A DNA stretch of 13,749 nucleotides from Asterionellopsis glacialis (GCA_014885115.2 WKLE02000102.1:1-13749), one strand, 5' to 3'. Positions 1 through 8,661 are shown, counted from the first letter of the stretch. Notes: a model not told the origin generated them from the sequence alone. Made by a program: numbers and translations.

Positions 1-211
1 GGTAATGTACTGTGTCTACACAAATGTTACCCCTTGATCACCGTGGGGGGTCAAGTGTCCTTCTAGAGAGAGATCCTCATGGGCATCTATCTGCCTCCAC
101 TGAATAAGGATAGTATCAGACAAATTATACAGATATTCAAATAATCATATAAGAACATACTACAAAAAGACTGATACAGAAATATATTCTGCAAATGGTT
201 GGTGAAGTTCA

Positions 212-351
212 TTTTGTGAACTATTTGACAATGGCCATGTTGACCACATCAAAAATCTTTTCGACAGTGCAACAGTTCATCGTCTTGTGCATCGCACTGT
301 CGAAATAGATTTTTGATTTACTGTTATGGCCCCTTTAAATCGTTCACAAAA
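212..351. repeat. Long imperfect inverted repeat (MITE-like or hairpin RNA)
   Basis: The arms pair in three blocks. The inner stem 248-270 pairs with 294-317 (23 of 24 positions, one single-base bulge). GGCCAT at 233-238 pairs with 326-331. TTTTGTGAAC at 212-221 pairs with 342-351. The central loop is 23 nt (271-293). No protein is encoded. Possible readings are a palindromic MITE remnant or a precursor of small RNAs; the sequence alone does not choose between them. Confidence 0.7.
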
Positions 352-843
352 CTGTCATCATGAATATCTTTTCATTATTGATGAGATTGATTAGTCCTGA
401 GTGCTGGTCATGTATGTTATGCTCTCCACAAAAAAGAATATAAATTACTGAGGGGGGTGTAAACTGATGGAGTATGGAATTTCGAATTTTTTGTACAAAA
501 AAAAGATTCAGTCATATTTACTGGGAGAAAGCTTTTGATCCCTAGGTTCAGGTTATTCCCATAACAATAACCATTGGTGCTTACAGGGTTGATTGTGAGA
601 ATATATGGTTTCAAATTTTTGTTCTTGTAGAACAAGATTATAAATACTGGACTGGCTTTACACTTAGCTTGATCAAATCATTCCATGTGTAAAATGTATT
701 TTTTTAGTGCTACTCCATCAATAATAACAATATTAATAAAGTTCTATTTATTAATCACTGCAGCTAGTGATAACCATGGAAACCAATTCTACTTGCGATG
801 ACAGCCTTGACCATCAGATTAATTTGTGGGAAACTAAACCTGT
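352..843. other. Non-coding stretch beyond the 3' end of the retroelement remnant
   Basis: AT-rich sequence with no supported reading frame. On the minus strand, downstream of the retroelement remnant, an AATAAA hexamer lies at 752-747 and could be its old polyadenylation signal, although such hexamers are common by chance in AT-rich DNA. A short palindrome, ATCACT-GCAGCT-AGTGAT, lies near 754-771. Nothing else was seen. Confidence 0.4.
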
Positions 844-2296
844 TCAATCGGGCTGGAACTGGAAATAATGGTTAATGGTACGGACTCCTTTAATTGCCCA
901 GGACTTTGCATGCTTTACGCTTTGGATAATAGTTGGGCGCCAAACTGAGAGCCAGTTTTGCATTTGGGTAGTTGTTTTGTGGAGAGTATGTTCTTCAAAA
1001 GTGTCAAGGAATTTTGATCTATCACGAGGAAGTACTTGATACTGAAGCTCATAGACAGCTTTCATTTCCTCCAACACTCTTGTTTTCCCGATAGCAGCTT
1101 GCTGGGACAAGTCTTTACCATGTTTACATGTGTTACGTATATTCCAGTATGTGATATACCATGTGAAAATAATTTTAATCATGAGTGTTGTCCAGGTCTG
1201 GCCGTTATGTTTAGTTGCATGTTGGCTTGCATAGTGTCGCTACTGGAGATCGGTCCACCTCTCTGCGAACCGGCCTTGAAGTATTTGTATCCAACCAATC
1301 TCTGACTGTATATTGTAGACTTCACTTATCAAGGTTGCCAGTGCTGTCCGATTGGGACCAAAGAAAGATTCTAAGCCATATATTAAGGTATCACGTAAGC
1401 ATGGATTGGAAGATATTTGATTGCAAGCAAGTCTGATTTTTTGCAGAAGTTGTTTCTGAGAATGTGCTAATTTGTTGTGGTTGCATTGGAAATGATGAAC
1501 AAAATCTTCAACTTGGATATCACAGCCCGGACAAATGAATGTTGTGTCTTTGTCGTATTGGGATGTTACCATATTCAGGGGTAAGTGTGAGTGAAGCATT
1601 TTGATCAGGATGGGATGACGAGGTGACATTGCGCAAATTACTGTAGCTAAGGCTCGTTGGTTGATGGATTGAAATTGTTGTGTAGATAGCGACTGTCATT
1701 CCATAATGTAAGTTTCGAGAGACTTGGCATAACATGCATGTTGAATTCGCAGGGGATATTTGCCGGTGCAGGTGACGTTCTGTATATTCAGTTGGGCTGG
1801 ATTAGCAGGGAACTGGATAACTTTGGACAGATCATGTGGCGGGCTGGTGCGGTGCATAGATCTGGCGAGATGGTCTGCTTCGACGTTGAGTTGTGCAGGT
1901 AAAGGTAAATCTTGGAACGTAATTTGATCATCTTGATGGCCTTTGACATGTGTTCTTTTGTAAGGAGGTAGTTTTGCTAGAATCTCTGCTATCATGTTGA
2001 CAACATCCCAATCCTTGAACAAGGTAGAGTTCGGTGATGGTACCACGCCCTTTTTGAAGTGTTTCAAATCCCAAGTCCTTGGGACTATGTTTCGAAAATA
2101 CATCATCGATATTCAGTCTGTGCAAGTCAGTCCCATGAGTAATGATGGTAGACCTTGGTGCCATCAGCGAAATCAGCCCATTCATTAGAGGGAAACCCTG
2201 CTCGTTTGTGTCACAACCTCCGGTGTCCCTACTGACATCCACATAGGTGGTTTCGCATGTTTCAAAATCACAAGAGGAGCATGCTTCTGCAATCAA
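844..2296 (-). pseudogene. Degenerate retroelement fragment: RNase H domain, zinc-knuckle-like motif and C-terminal region
   Basis: From 2106 down to 844 one minus-strand frame is open except for two stops: TGA at 1698-1696, probably from a Trp codon since the text reads YIME-stop-QSL, and TAG at 1242-1240. The frame carries the RNase H signature THVKGHQDD, then LPAQLNVEADHLA (about 1945-1850). A CPGC...HHFQCNH cysteine/histidine cluster follows (about 1535-1480), then a Trp-rich tail (TWYITYWNIRNTCKHGKD) typical of a LINE-like family that I recall as abundant in diatom genomes. Upstream, about 2296-2110, the text continues in another frame, so there is at least one frameshift between about 2115 and 2050. 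No reverse transcriptase or endonuclease domain is present, so the copy is 5'-truncated and dead. The RNase H assignment is firm; the family name is uncertain. Confidence 0.8.
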
Positions 2297-2638
2297 CTAG
2301 TTCACCTCGACTAAGGAATGCTCCGATTGCCCAAATTCAATTGCCATATCACTGCACTGATTGCACTTCCAACCAGCTGCCAACCACAATACTGAACAAA
2401 AGCCGGCAAGGTCTTGACTTTCTTGGTTAAAGTTCATTAGATTAGCGTCCGAGCTATCGGCCCACCATGTAAAGCACAATTTTGGAGTGTTATTGTTGTT
2501 GTTAATTCTTCCACCATCGCCATCTTTTTCCTTTTTTACCTTGTCAATGAGCGTGAGTGTAAAATACCGACCATTCCATTCACTCGTTTCGTTTAGTTCG
2601 AAAGCATTGAAGATGAGAATGCTGCGACTTGCCGACAT
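2297..2638 (-). CDS. Hypothetical protein, 113 codons, possibly a truncated gene
   Basis: A minus-strand frame begins with ATG at 2638-2636 and ends with TAG at 2299-2297. The product is mixed in composition, with a KKEKDGDGG/NNNNN low-complexity patch and a hydrophobic stretch ending in WKCNQC. I do not recognise a family. Its start lies 461 nt from the divergent phosphate transporter, so the two could share a promoter. The stop falls exactly where the retroelement remnant begins, in the same frame, so the frame could be the 5' part of a gene cut by the insertion, part of the element itself, or chance. An AAG|GTAAAA splice-donor-like site inside means the real protein could differ. Existence as a gene is uncertain. 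Confidence 0.3.
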   Translation of the reverse strand: MSASRSILIFNAFELNETSEWNGRYFTLTLIDKVKKEKDGDGGRINNNNNTPKLCFTWWADSSDANLMNFNQESQDLAGFCSVLWLAAGWKCNQCSDMAIEFGQSEHSLVEVN

Positions 2639-3099
2639 GCAGGCTGATTGATTTGATAAGGGCTTCGAATTCGAATATATCCCCGACCCATCTGATTGAC
2701 ACTACTGTAGACTACAGTAGACCTACTGTACGCAGGACCTACAGTACTTCGGATACCAGAGGTAGATTTAGCTCCCATGTGTCTAATGTACAATTTTTAT
2801 ACACAAGAATCTCAATACTCTCACTTGCTTGACCAGAATCATATTATTATTATACATAAATTTGATGTACAATATTAGGGGTTCCCTAAAATATTCTTGG
2901 TGGATAGCTCTTATTACGGAACGTAAATCCAGTTAAAAACCTTTTTGTTGGGGAGCACCCCCAGTCTCTGAGACTAAACGGTATTCATAAAGTGTATCTT
3001 TCTCTCGTCTCTTTTCGCCTCTACTCCAATTAACGTAAACGGAAGTTTGGGATCTTTCCCTTCTTCTTCAGAGCGCACAATATATATTTTTTAATCACC
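2639..3099. promoter_or_regulatory. Putative divergent intergenic promoter of the SPX-MFS gene
   Basis: A 461-nt intergenic stretch lies between the divergent hypothetical ORF and the transporter ATG. It contains the palindrome cluster at 2702-2747 and, just before the ATG, an AT-rich ATATATATTTTTTA stretch (about 3080-3095) next to pyrimidine-rich sequence (TTCCCTTCTTCTTC, about 3055-3069). No experimentally defined diatom phosphate-response element was identified. The promoter role is inferred from position alone. Confidence 0.4.
2702..2747. repeat. Cluster of four TACTGTA/TACAGTA palindromic units
   Basis: CTACTGTAG at 2702-2710 is followed after one base by its exact reverse complement CTACAGTAG at 2712-2720. 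ACCTACTGTAC at 2721-2731 and ACCTACAGTAC at 2737-2747 differ at one base and can also pair with each other. Four copies of the 7-mer or its complement therefore lie within 46 nt. This could be a cruciform or hairpin, a dimeric protein-binding site, or the end of a decayed transposon. Confidence 0.6.
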
Positions 3100-5994
3100 A
3101 TGCTGAACAACATTGCACCGTCAGAATCATCAGAAGACAATGATGCGGTAGGATTATCTAACATTATCACCACACCTGCAAATAACGGTAATAATGCTAG
3201 TCACACCATCATACCATCCTTCCAATCATTTTATCTTGAATCTCTGTATCTTCCATGGTCTTCTCATTATCTTGATTATCCACGTTTGTTAGCACTTCTC
3301 CGCTCTGCCAAGAATTCAACAACAACAACGACGACGGCTGGCGTTAGTAGTAATCGTCGTCCAAGCGGTAGTAAAACTTTGAATCGCAGTACGAGAAGTA
3401 TTATTTCATCACTCCCTACAGATCATATTGTGAAAGTTTTTATTGATGAGTTGGACGATGAAATCGATAAAATTACATTATTTGTCATGAAACAACAAGG
3501 TAAAATTGCAGATAAATTTCTCAACTTACTTGATAAGTTGAATGACAATGACAATGATAATGACTTTATGAGTCGCATGGCTGGAACGAACACCTACAGT
3601 ACTGGAAACATTGTAAGTCCACGGGACGTGTACATGGCAGCACAACAATTGCATTTGTTACTACAATATATTCGAACAAATATATTGGCCATCGATAAAT
3701 TATTATCTGTTCATGATCGAATTATTGGGTTACAAACAGGTATTAAAATCGAATATCACTATTTAAATGGAGCCATTGGACGTGAACGAACCTTACGAAA
3801 TGCTACGAATTATGATTCTGTATCATCATCCACTACGAATTATCGTACTAATAGTAGTAGTAGTGGAGGCAGCATCCGCAACAGTCATGCATCATTTCTT
3901 GGCAATAAAGGAAGATTAGATGTCACATATAGATATCAAGGTATTACTGCTTTAGTAGGTCTTGCTGAAACTGTATATTATAAATGGAAATGGACGAGAA
4001 AAAGTACACGTGATTTGAATCGCACATTTTCTTCGAAATTTCAAGAACACGAGGATGTTGAAATAGGTGGTGATGGTGGTGGTGGCGGTGTAGCATCAGT
4101 CGCAAAGCCAAAAGATCAAGAACCTGATGAAGAAATGGAATTTAAAGCACTATCAAGAGAGGTTAGTTTAGTTAGGATGTTACCAGTATCAGATGGTCGT
4201 GGAGAAGGAGGATACGGATCAACTACAACCACGAGTGAGTCAAAACCAGCAGTAGTGAGTGAAGAAAACATGAATACAGCGCAAGCACTCTTACAACCGC
4301 CAACAATTGTAAATACTAGGATGGTAAAAAATATGTTCAATAGGATCAACCTTGCACTTACTCAGCTCGGTCGTTCAAGTTCTTTCGTGGAACGTTGGGC
4401 ACTAGCTTCAGGTATCGAGCGTAGTAGTAGAGGAATCGGTGATACTAATGATGAGGGGGCAGCAACGGATGCAGCTGAGCATGACGAGGTGACATCAACT
4501 GAATACGACAGTAGTAGTACCGATGAAGAAGATGACGACGATGATAGTGACAAAGCACTTGAAATAACCAAAAGGCAGAAACGACGACAAAGTAAAAAAT
4601 ACGCTGCTGAGATGAAAGCTCAAAAGAAGAACATGTCAAGCAAGCTCAACCTTATCAATAGTTTCCTCTATATGGTATCTTACTACATGGTTGCACCTAC
4701 ATCAGGGGCCTACGCAGAACGTCTTGGGCTTAGTCCGTCCATGTCTGGTGCTATCATTGGCTTTACAGCTGTTGCAGCCCTAGCCTCGACCTTCTTATAC
4801 TCCTATTGGACATCTCATAGTTACCGAGATGCACTCATTTTCTCATCCATTTGTTGTCTCGTCGGGAATGTCATTTACGCCATGGGTTTACCATATGATT
4901 CTCTTACATTGGTTTTGACTGGGCGCTTTTTAAATGGTTTTGGTAGTGCTAGAGCTATCAATCGAAGATTCATTGCTGATGCCTTTACAAATGCTGACCG
5001 TACAGCTGCATCAGCAGCCTTCGTTGCAAGTTCTGCAGCTGGAATGAGTTTTGGCCCAGCCCTGTCGGCTCTAATGCCCTTCGTTGTTAGCAAGAATAGT
5101 CTTTGGTGGAAAGAGGAGAATGCACCTGCATGGATTGTAGCTGTGCTTTGGATGGTCTTTCTTATTGCGCATGTTATGTATTTTGAGGATCCACCTAAAA
5201 CACGGAAAAGTGGTAGTAGCAGTATCAATGTTCCAGTTGTACCCCAAAAATCCACGTCTGATGGAACAATTATGCAGCCACTTGTTGGTTCCTCAATGGA
5301 CGGCGACACAAAGTATCATACCAACAGAAATGGCAATAAAGGTTTCTCCAAGAAAACAAAATCATTCGAGAAGCCATTATGGAAACGACCTGCGTGTCTT
5401 GTCACTATATACCTTGTGTTTCTACTGAAGGCTATATTAGAGCTAGTCCTTAGCTCTGCTGCTCCACTAGCAGATTACTACTTTGGCTGGTCCACAAGTG
5501 CAACAGGATGGTACCTTGCCATTGGCAATGGGTTGGTCCTTCCAGCAGTATCTCTCGTTACGTACTTATCTCGTTACTTTCAGGATCGACAACTCATATT
5601 GTTTTCATCCATGGGAATGTTGATTGGGTCTCTCGTTGTGATCCATTATTCACTACTCATTGGACCTACCTATACCATGGGACAGTACATACTTGGTACC
5701 TGTCTCCTTTTTATCGCACCTAATGTAATGGAGGCGCCATCGATGAGTCTCTTGTCAAAAAACATACCAGAATCTTTGCGGTCGGGCATTTTTAATTTAG
5801 GTTTCTTCACAACCGAAGCTGGATTTGGTGGTCGTGTCGTTGCTGACTCGTATCTTACTCTCATGGGATCATTTGGTATTGAGGGTCTTCTGAACAATCT
5901 ATATAGCTCTTTAGCTATTGTGAATGGCCTTACCCTTGCTCTTGTCTATGCAAATTACGATGAACTCATTGAACCACATGAACACGAGGATTAG
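3100..5994 (+). CDS. SPX-MFS vacuolar phosphate transporter (PHT5/VPT family)
   Basis: This single-exon ORF encodes 964 aa. An SPX-like domain covers about residues 41-225: helix 1 contains W..HYLDY, the HIVKVFIDELDDEIDKI helix starts near 109, and the last helix reads NILAIDKLLSVHDR near 205. A post-SPX segment (about 269-300) matches the linker helix of plant PHT5. A Ser- and acid-rich stretch (about 451-486, including DDDDDSDK) precedes the membrane domain. Two six-helix MFS halves follow from about 515, with the family signature GSARAINRR near 615 and a long polar loop at about 697-765 between them. The family moves phosphate across the tonoplast under inositol pyrophosphate control through SPX. 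The protein is longer than plant members (about 700 aa), mainly through low-complexity inserts. Several canonical SPX lysines are replaced, for example YLDYK by YLDYP. The ATG in AATCACCATG is the first in frame. The family assignment is firm; the substrate is inferred. Confidence 0.93.
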   Translation: MLNNIAPSESSEDNDAVGLSNIITTPANNGNNASHTIIPSFQSFYLESLYLPWSSHYLDYPRLLALLRSAKNSTTTTTTAGVSSNRRPSGSKTLNRSTRSIISSLPTDHIVKVFIDELDDEIDKITLFVMKQQGKIADKFLNLLDKLNDNDNDNDFMSRMAGTNTYSTGNIVSPRDVYMAAQQLHLLLQYIRTNILAIDKLLSVHDRIIGLQTGIKIEYHYLNGAIGRERTLRNATNYDSVSSSTTNYRTNSSSSGGSIRNSHASFLGNKGRLDVTYRYQGITALVGLAETVYYKWKWTRKSTRDLNRTFSSKFQEHEDVEIGGDGGGGGVASVAKPKDQEPDEEMEFKALSREVSLVRMLPVSDGRGEGGYGSTTTTSESKPAVVSEENMNTAQALLQPPTIVNTRMVKNMFNRINLALTQLGRSSSFVERWALASGIERSSRGIGDTNDEGAATDAAEHDEVTSTEYDSSSTDEEDDDDDSDKALEITKRQKRRQSKKYAAEMKAQKKNMSSKLNLINSFLYMVSYYMVAPTSGAYAERLGLSPSMSGAIIGFTAVAALASTFLYSYWTSHSYRDALIFSSICCLVGNVIYAMGLPYDSLTLVLTGRFLNGFGSARAINRRFIADAFTNADRTAASAAFVASSAAGMSFGPALSALMPFVVSKNSLWWKEENAPAWIVAVLWMVFLIAHVMYFEDPPKTRKSGSSSINVPVVPQKSTSDGTIMQPLVGSSMDGDTKYHTNRNGNKGFSKKTKSFEKPLWKRPACLVTIYLVFLLKAILELVLSSAAPLADYYFGWSTSATGWYLAIGNGLVLPAVSLVTYLSRYFQDRQLILFSSMGMLIGSLVVIHYSLLIGPTYTMGQYILGTCLLFIAPNVMEAPSMSLLSKNIPESLRSGIFNLGFFTTEAGFGGRVVADSYLTLMGSFGIEGLLNNLYSSLAIVNGLTLALVYANYDELIEPHEHED

Positions 5995-6255
5995 AGCAAG
6001 AGGCGATCATGGTTATGATTATGTAAATCTTATCAATCAACGAAAGCTACTTATACACCTCGACTATCGTAACCAATAACAACTTTGAAATGCTTACAAC
6101 GTACGCATTGTCTCTAACATCAAACAGAAAAGATTCTCAAATTTTATAAAAGGGTCACTTCCATATTTTGTTCAATACCAGAGTCTTGTAAATGGATTAA
6201 TCACAAATCCATATAGAAAACCATTTCATCTTCCCACTAACATGGCACCCTCCTT
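5995..6255. other. Convergent 3' intergenic region
   Basis: This 261-nt stretch separates two genes that run towards each other and must hold both 3' UTRs and polyadenylation sites. No canonical AATAAA on either strand stands out, and nothing else was seen. Confidence 0.4.
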
Positions 6256-8119
6256 CTAATCAAATAGGTTTTCAACAATGCTACAAACTTCAGTCACGCT
6301 AATGCTTGGGTTACTGTGAAGAGCGCAATATCCATGGCAGGTTTCTACAAAAGTATGCAAACAAGAGTAAACAGTCGAAGTTGTGTTGTAAGGTGAACAA
6401 GGAGATGCGAAACAGACAAACAAATAATAAAAATTCCGCATGGTAACGAGCCCTTCATATACAAGTCTTACCTTGTTGAGAACTGCAAGTCATGAGCAAT
6501 CCAAATATTTCCCCAGCCATATATTGCAAACCTTCATTTGCAGATACTAAAGTTTTCCTCGTAGACGAAGGCCCCATTTTGCCATCTTGGAGAGACTTGG
6601 TGTTACGACGAGTTCCATCGTCAAGGTGACTCCGAAAGACAGTACTATCATTGCTCCAATCTTCATATACTTTAGTCGTATTATTATTGGTTGTGTTTCC
6701 ACCACCATTATCGCCATTTCCATCGTTACTCCACTCTTCGTAATCCTCCTGGACTGGACCAGTGGTCGGACTACTATTGTTATTCCACTCTTCATAGCCA
6801 GAATCTAGAAAAGAAGTTGGGTTTCCATCCTCATCATTATTTGAAAGAGACTCATTCTTCGTATTGCTATTGACATCTTCGTAGGGAGTAGGATCGAGGA
6901 TTTCTTCGTTTCCGACGCTCCAATCAGTTTCTTGACAAAGCTGGGGGGAACACTCTAGTTCTTGCGAATAGTGACAATCGCAAGCAGGAAGGACGAAAGG
7001 TGTAACAGCGAATATAAACGCAATACCCGGCAATTGTAATAACAAATCACACAAGGGATGCATATTTTCAACCGTAGTTGGATCTAACCAACACATCAAA
7101 ACATCAAGCAAGGGTTCCAATGATTGAACATCATTGTTTTCAGGAATTACGTCGCTCACAGAGGTAGCAGCTTCGAGTTCATCACTAATCAAAGAAATTA
7201 GCTCATCCAAAACGCTGTAAAATTCCAATTGAGTCAAGGGTAACATTTCGACAATCATTTCATTCATAATGTGAAGAGCACCATTATCCATCATAGAAGA
7301 AATGGCGGTATCAAATACAGGTGGTAGTGCCATCGTGTCAGGATTGAAGTCTTCTGCATTCCAAACAGACGGACAAACACCGTCGGAAGCTGAAAAGCCA
7401 GTCAGCAAATCTGACCAGTCAAATCCTAGCGTTCCACGAAGTCCACTCGCAAGACAACACATTTGATCCAAATCGTTATTCCTTTTAGAGCCATTTCCCT
7501 TTTTCCCACTGCCTGAAGGAGGCATCGTTGTTGGAATTGCAGTTTCAATTCCTCCGAGGGTAGAAGAAAATGCTGTAACTTGTTGAAAGATATCTAAAAT
7601 TGGATCGGGTAAAAGATCCACGCAGTCGTTGTGTTTCTTTGACTTCTTACCGCTGGAAGGACTTTTGGTAAGTTTATCAGCCGACTTCTTACGTGAACGT
7701 CCCTTTGTAGGTTTTACTTTCTTCTTCTTTTTCTGTTCCGATTTTACTTTATGCTTCTTAAGGAAACGATGATGGGATGTTGGCCGGATAAATGCCTCTT
7801 CGTCGCGGTAGGATTTCCTGGTAACACCACCAACAGTGGTACCCTTGACCCTATCGACATATGGTAGTGACTTTTGCTAGTGCAGTTACAAAATTTTCAC
7901 ATTAAAAAATCAAAATGTCATCGCGTGTATAGATTGCAAGCAAAGCAAGTTGAGAATGTACAATACGAACAATGCAAAGAGCGTACAAAAAATGGTCGAA
8001 GAAGGATTCCTTTGCTCACTTACACGAAGGATACGATCCTCTTCATTATCTCCACGGGCTTCCACACAATCAGAAAGGAAAGATAGCCACACACAGCCTG
8101 CAAGAAAAGCAACCTTCAT
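6256..8119 (-). CDS. Secreted Lys-rich protein with YE(E/D)W repeats, three exons, unknown family
   Basis: Exons are 8119-8024, 7876-6472 and 6344-6256. Splice phases agree (0 and 1) and give 529 aa ending in TAG. Exon 1 encodes a signal peptide, MKVAFLAGCVWLSFLSDCVEA, probably cut near residue 21, followed by an acidic spacer and an R-x-L motif (R29-I-L31). Residues 69-113 hold 19 lysines with interspersed serines, including five in a row (81-85). A middle region (about 119-350) has paired and scattered cysteines (172, 173, 200 and later) and amphipathic Leu-rich stretches. Four imperfect repeats follow, YEDV at 364 and YEEW/YEEW/YEDW at 393, 411 and 436, in Asn/Asp/Gly-rich sequence with many N-x-S/T sequons. 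The end is a short cysteine-rich tail (C-SSQQET-C-HGY-C). No known domain was recognised. The architecture recalls diatom cell-wall or silica-associated proteins, but that is inference. The long exon has no ATG, so translation from it alone is not supported. Confidence 0.8.
6345..6471 (-). other. Intron 2 of the secreted YE(E/D)W-repeat gene
   Basis: The donor is CAACAAG|GTAAGAC at 6471 and the acceptor is CATACTTTTGTAG|AAACC ending at 6345; length 127 nt. Removal joins G to AA (phase 1), giving Glu501 and a cysteine-containing tail that stays open to TAG. Without splicing the frame ends six codons after the donor. Confidence 0.75.
7877..8023 (-). other. Intron 1 of the secreted YE(E/D)W-repeat gene
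   Basis: The donor is CTTCGT|GTAAGTGAGC at 8023 and the acceptor is CTGCACTAG|CAAAAG ending at 7877; length 147 nt, phase 0. It joins the signal-peptide exon (32 codons) directly to an open frame that otherwise has an in-frame stop at its upstream edge (7879-7877) and no ATG. Confidence 0.8.
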
Positions 8120-8661
8120 CTTCAAACGATTCAATTTCAAATTACAGGAAACCCTGACGCAAGTAAAGTGAGCAAAAGTTTGGGGAAAAGAAAAGCGAGA
8201 CTTGAAAGAATGTTTGGGGCTCCACCTCGATGCAAGACTATTTTGGAACACAGAATCGACTCCGAAGTGTCTAACAAAACTAGATTGCTCTTAGTATGAT
8301 CTAACGGGTGGCAATTTGAAACCCGTGAAAAAAAAACAAGATAAAACAGCATGTGCCTACATGAAACTTTGAATAATGTACTTGACTAAACTGCAGTAGA
8401 TCTGGAACCCGCCAAAACTTTTAAGAATAGAAATTATAAATTCCTACATAAATTGTATCGAATTGGTGGACACGACTGTTGCTTTTGATTTTGGGGGCAT
8501 ACGATAACAAGAAAGCAGAATCATGTGGGACTGATTGGACTTACAGACTGTATGAAACTATCGAACATGAAATTGGGCGAGGTTTTGATTTGTATTGCCA
8601 AACGATATACCAGGACTTGGAATTTGTGATGTATTGCTTGCCAGTAAAAATTTTCAAAATG
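8120..8661. other. Intergenic region between methyltransferase 3' end and secreted-protein gene
   Basis: This 542-nt stretch separates two genes on the same strand and should hold the methyltransferase 3' UTR and the secreted-protein promoter. The minus-strand frame just upstream of 8119 stays open for some codons but has no further ATG, which supports 8119 as the start. No RNA gene or repeat was recognised. Confidence 0.4.

Noticed and set aside
417..635. 72-codon minus-strand frame
   Set aside because: It starts with TTG, has no recognisable family and lies in AT-rich non-coding sequence.
2660..3099. P1BS-like phosphate-response sites (GNATATNC) upstream of the transporter
   Set aside because: Only near matches were found (for example AAATATTC near 2890), so no site can be claimed.
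3541..3566. AATGAC-type hexamer tandem repeat
   Set aside because: It is a short coding microsatellite producing an Asn-Asp run in the SPX domain, ordinary for such proteins.
4875..5309. 144-codon minus-strand frame opposite the phosphate transporter
   Set aside because: It lies antisense to strongly conserved MFS coding sequence and has no recognisable domain; it is a frame shadow.
6455..7621. 388-codon minus-strand frame taken as a complete gene
   Set aside because: Its first codon is GTG, the frame is open upstream to an acceptor at 7877, and its last five codons are intron. It is the major part of exon 2 of a three-exon gene.
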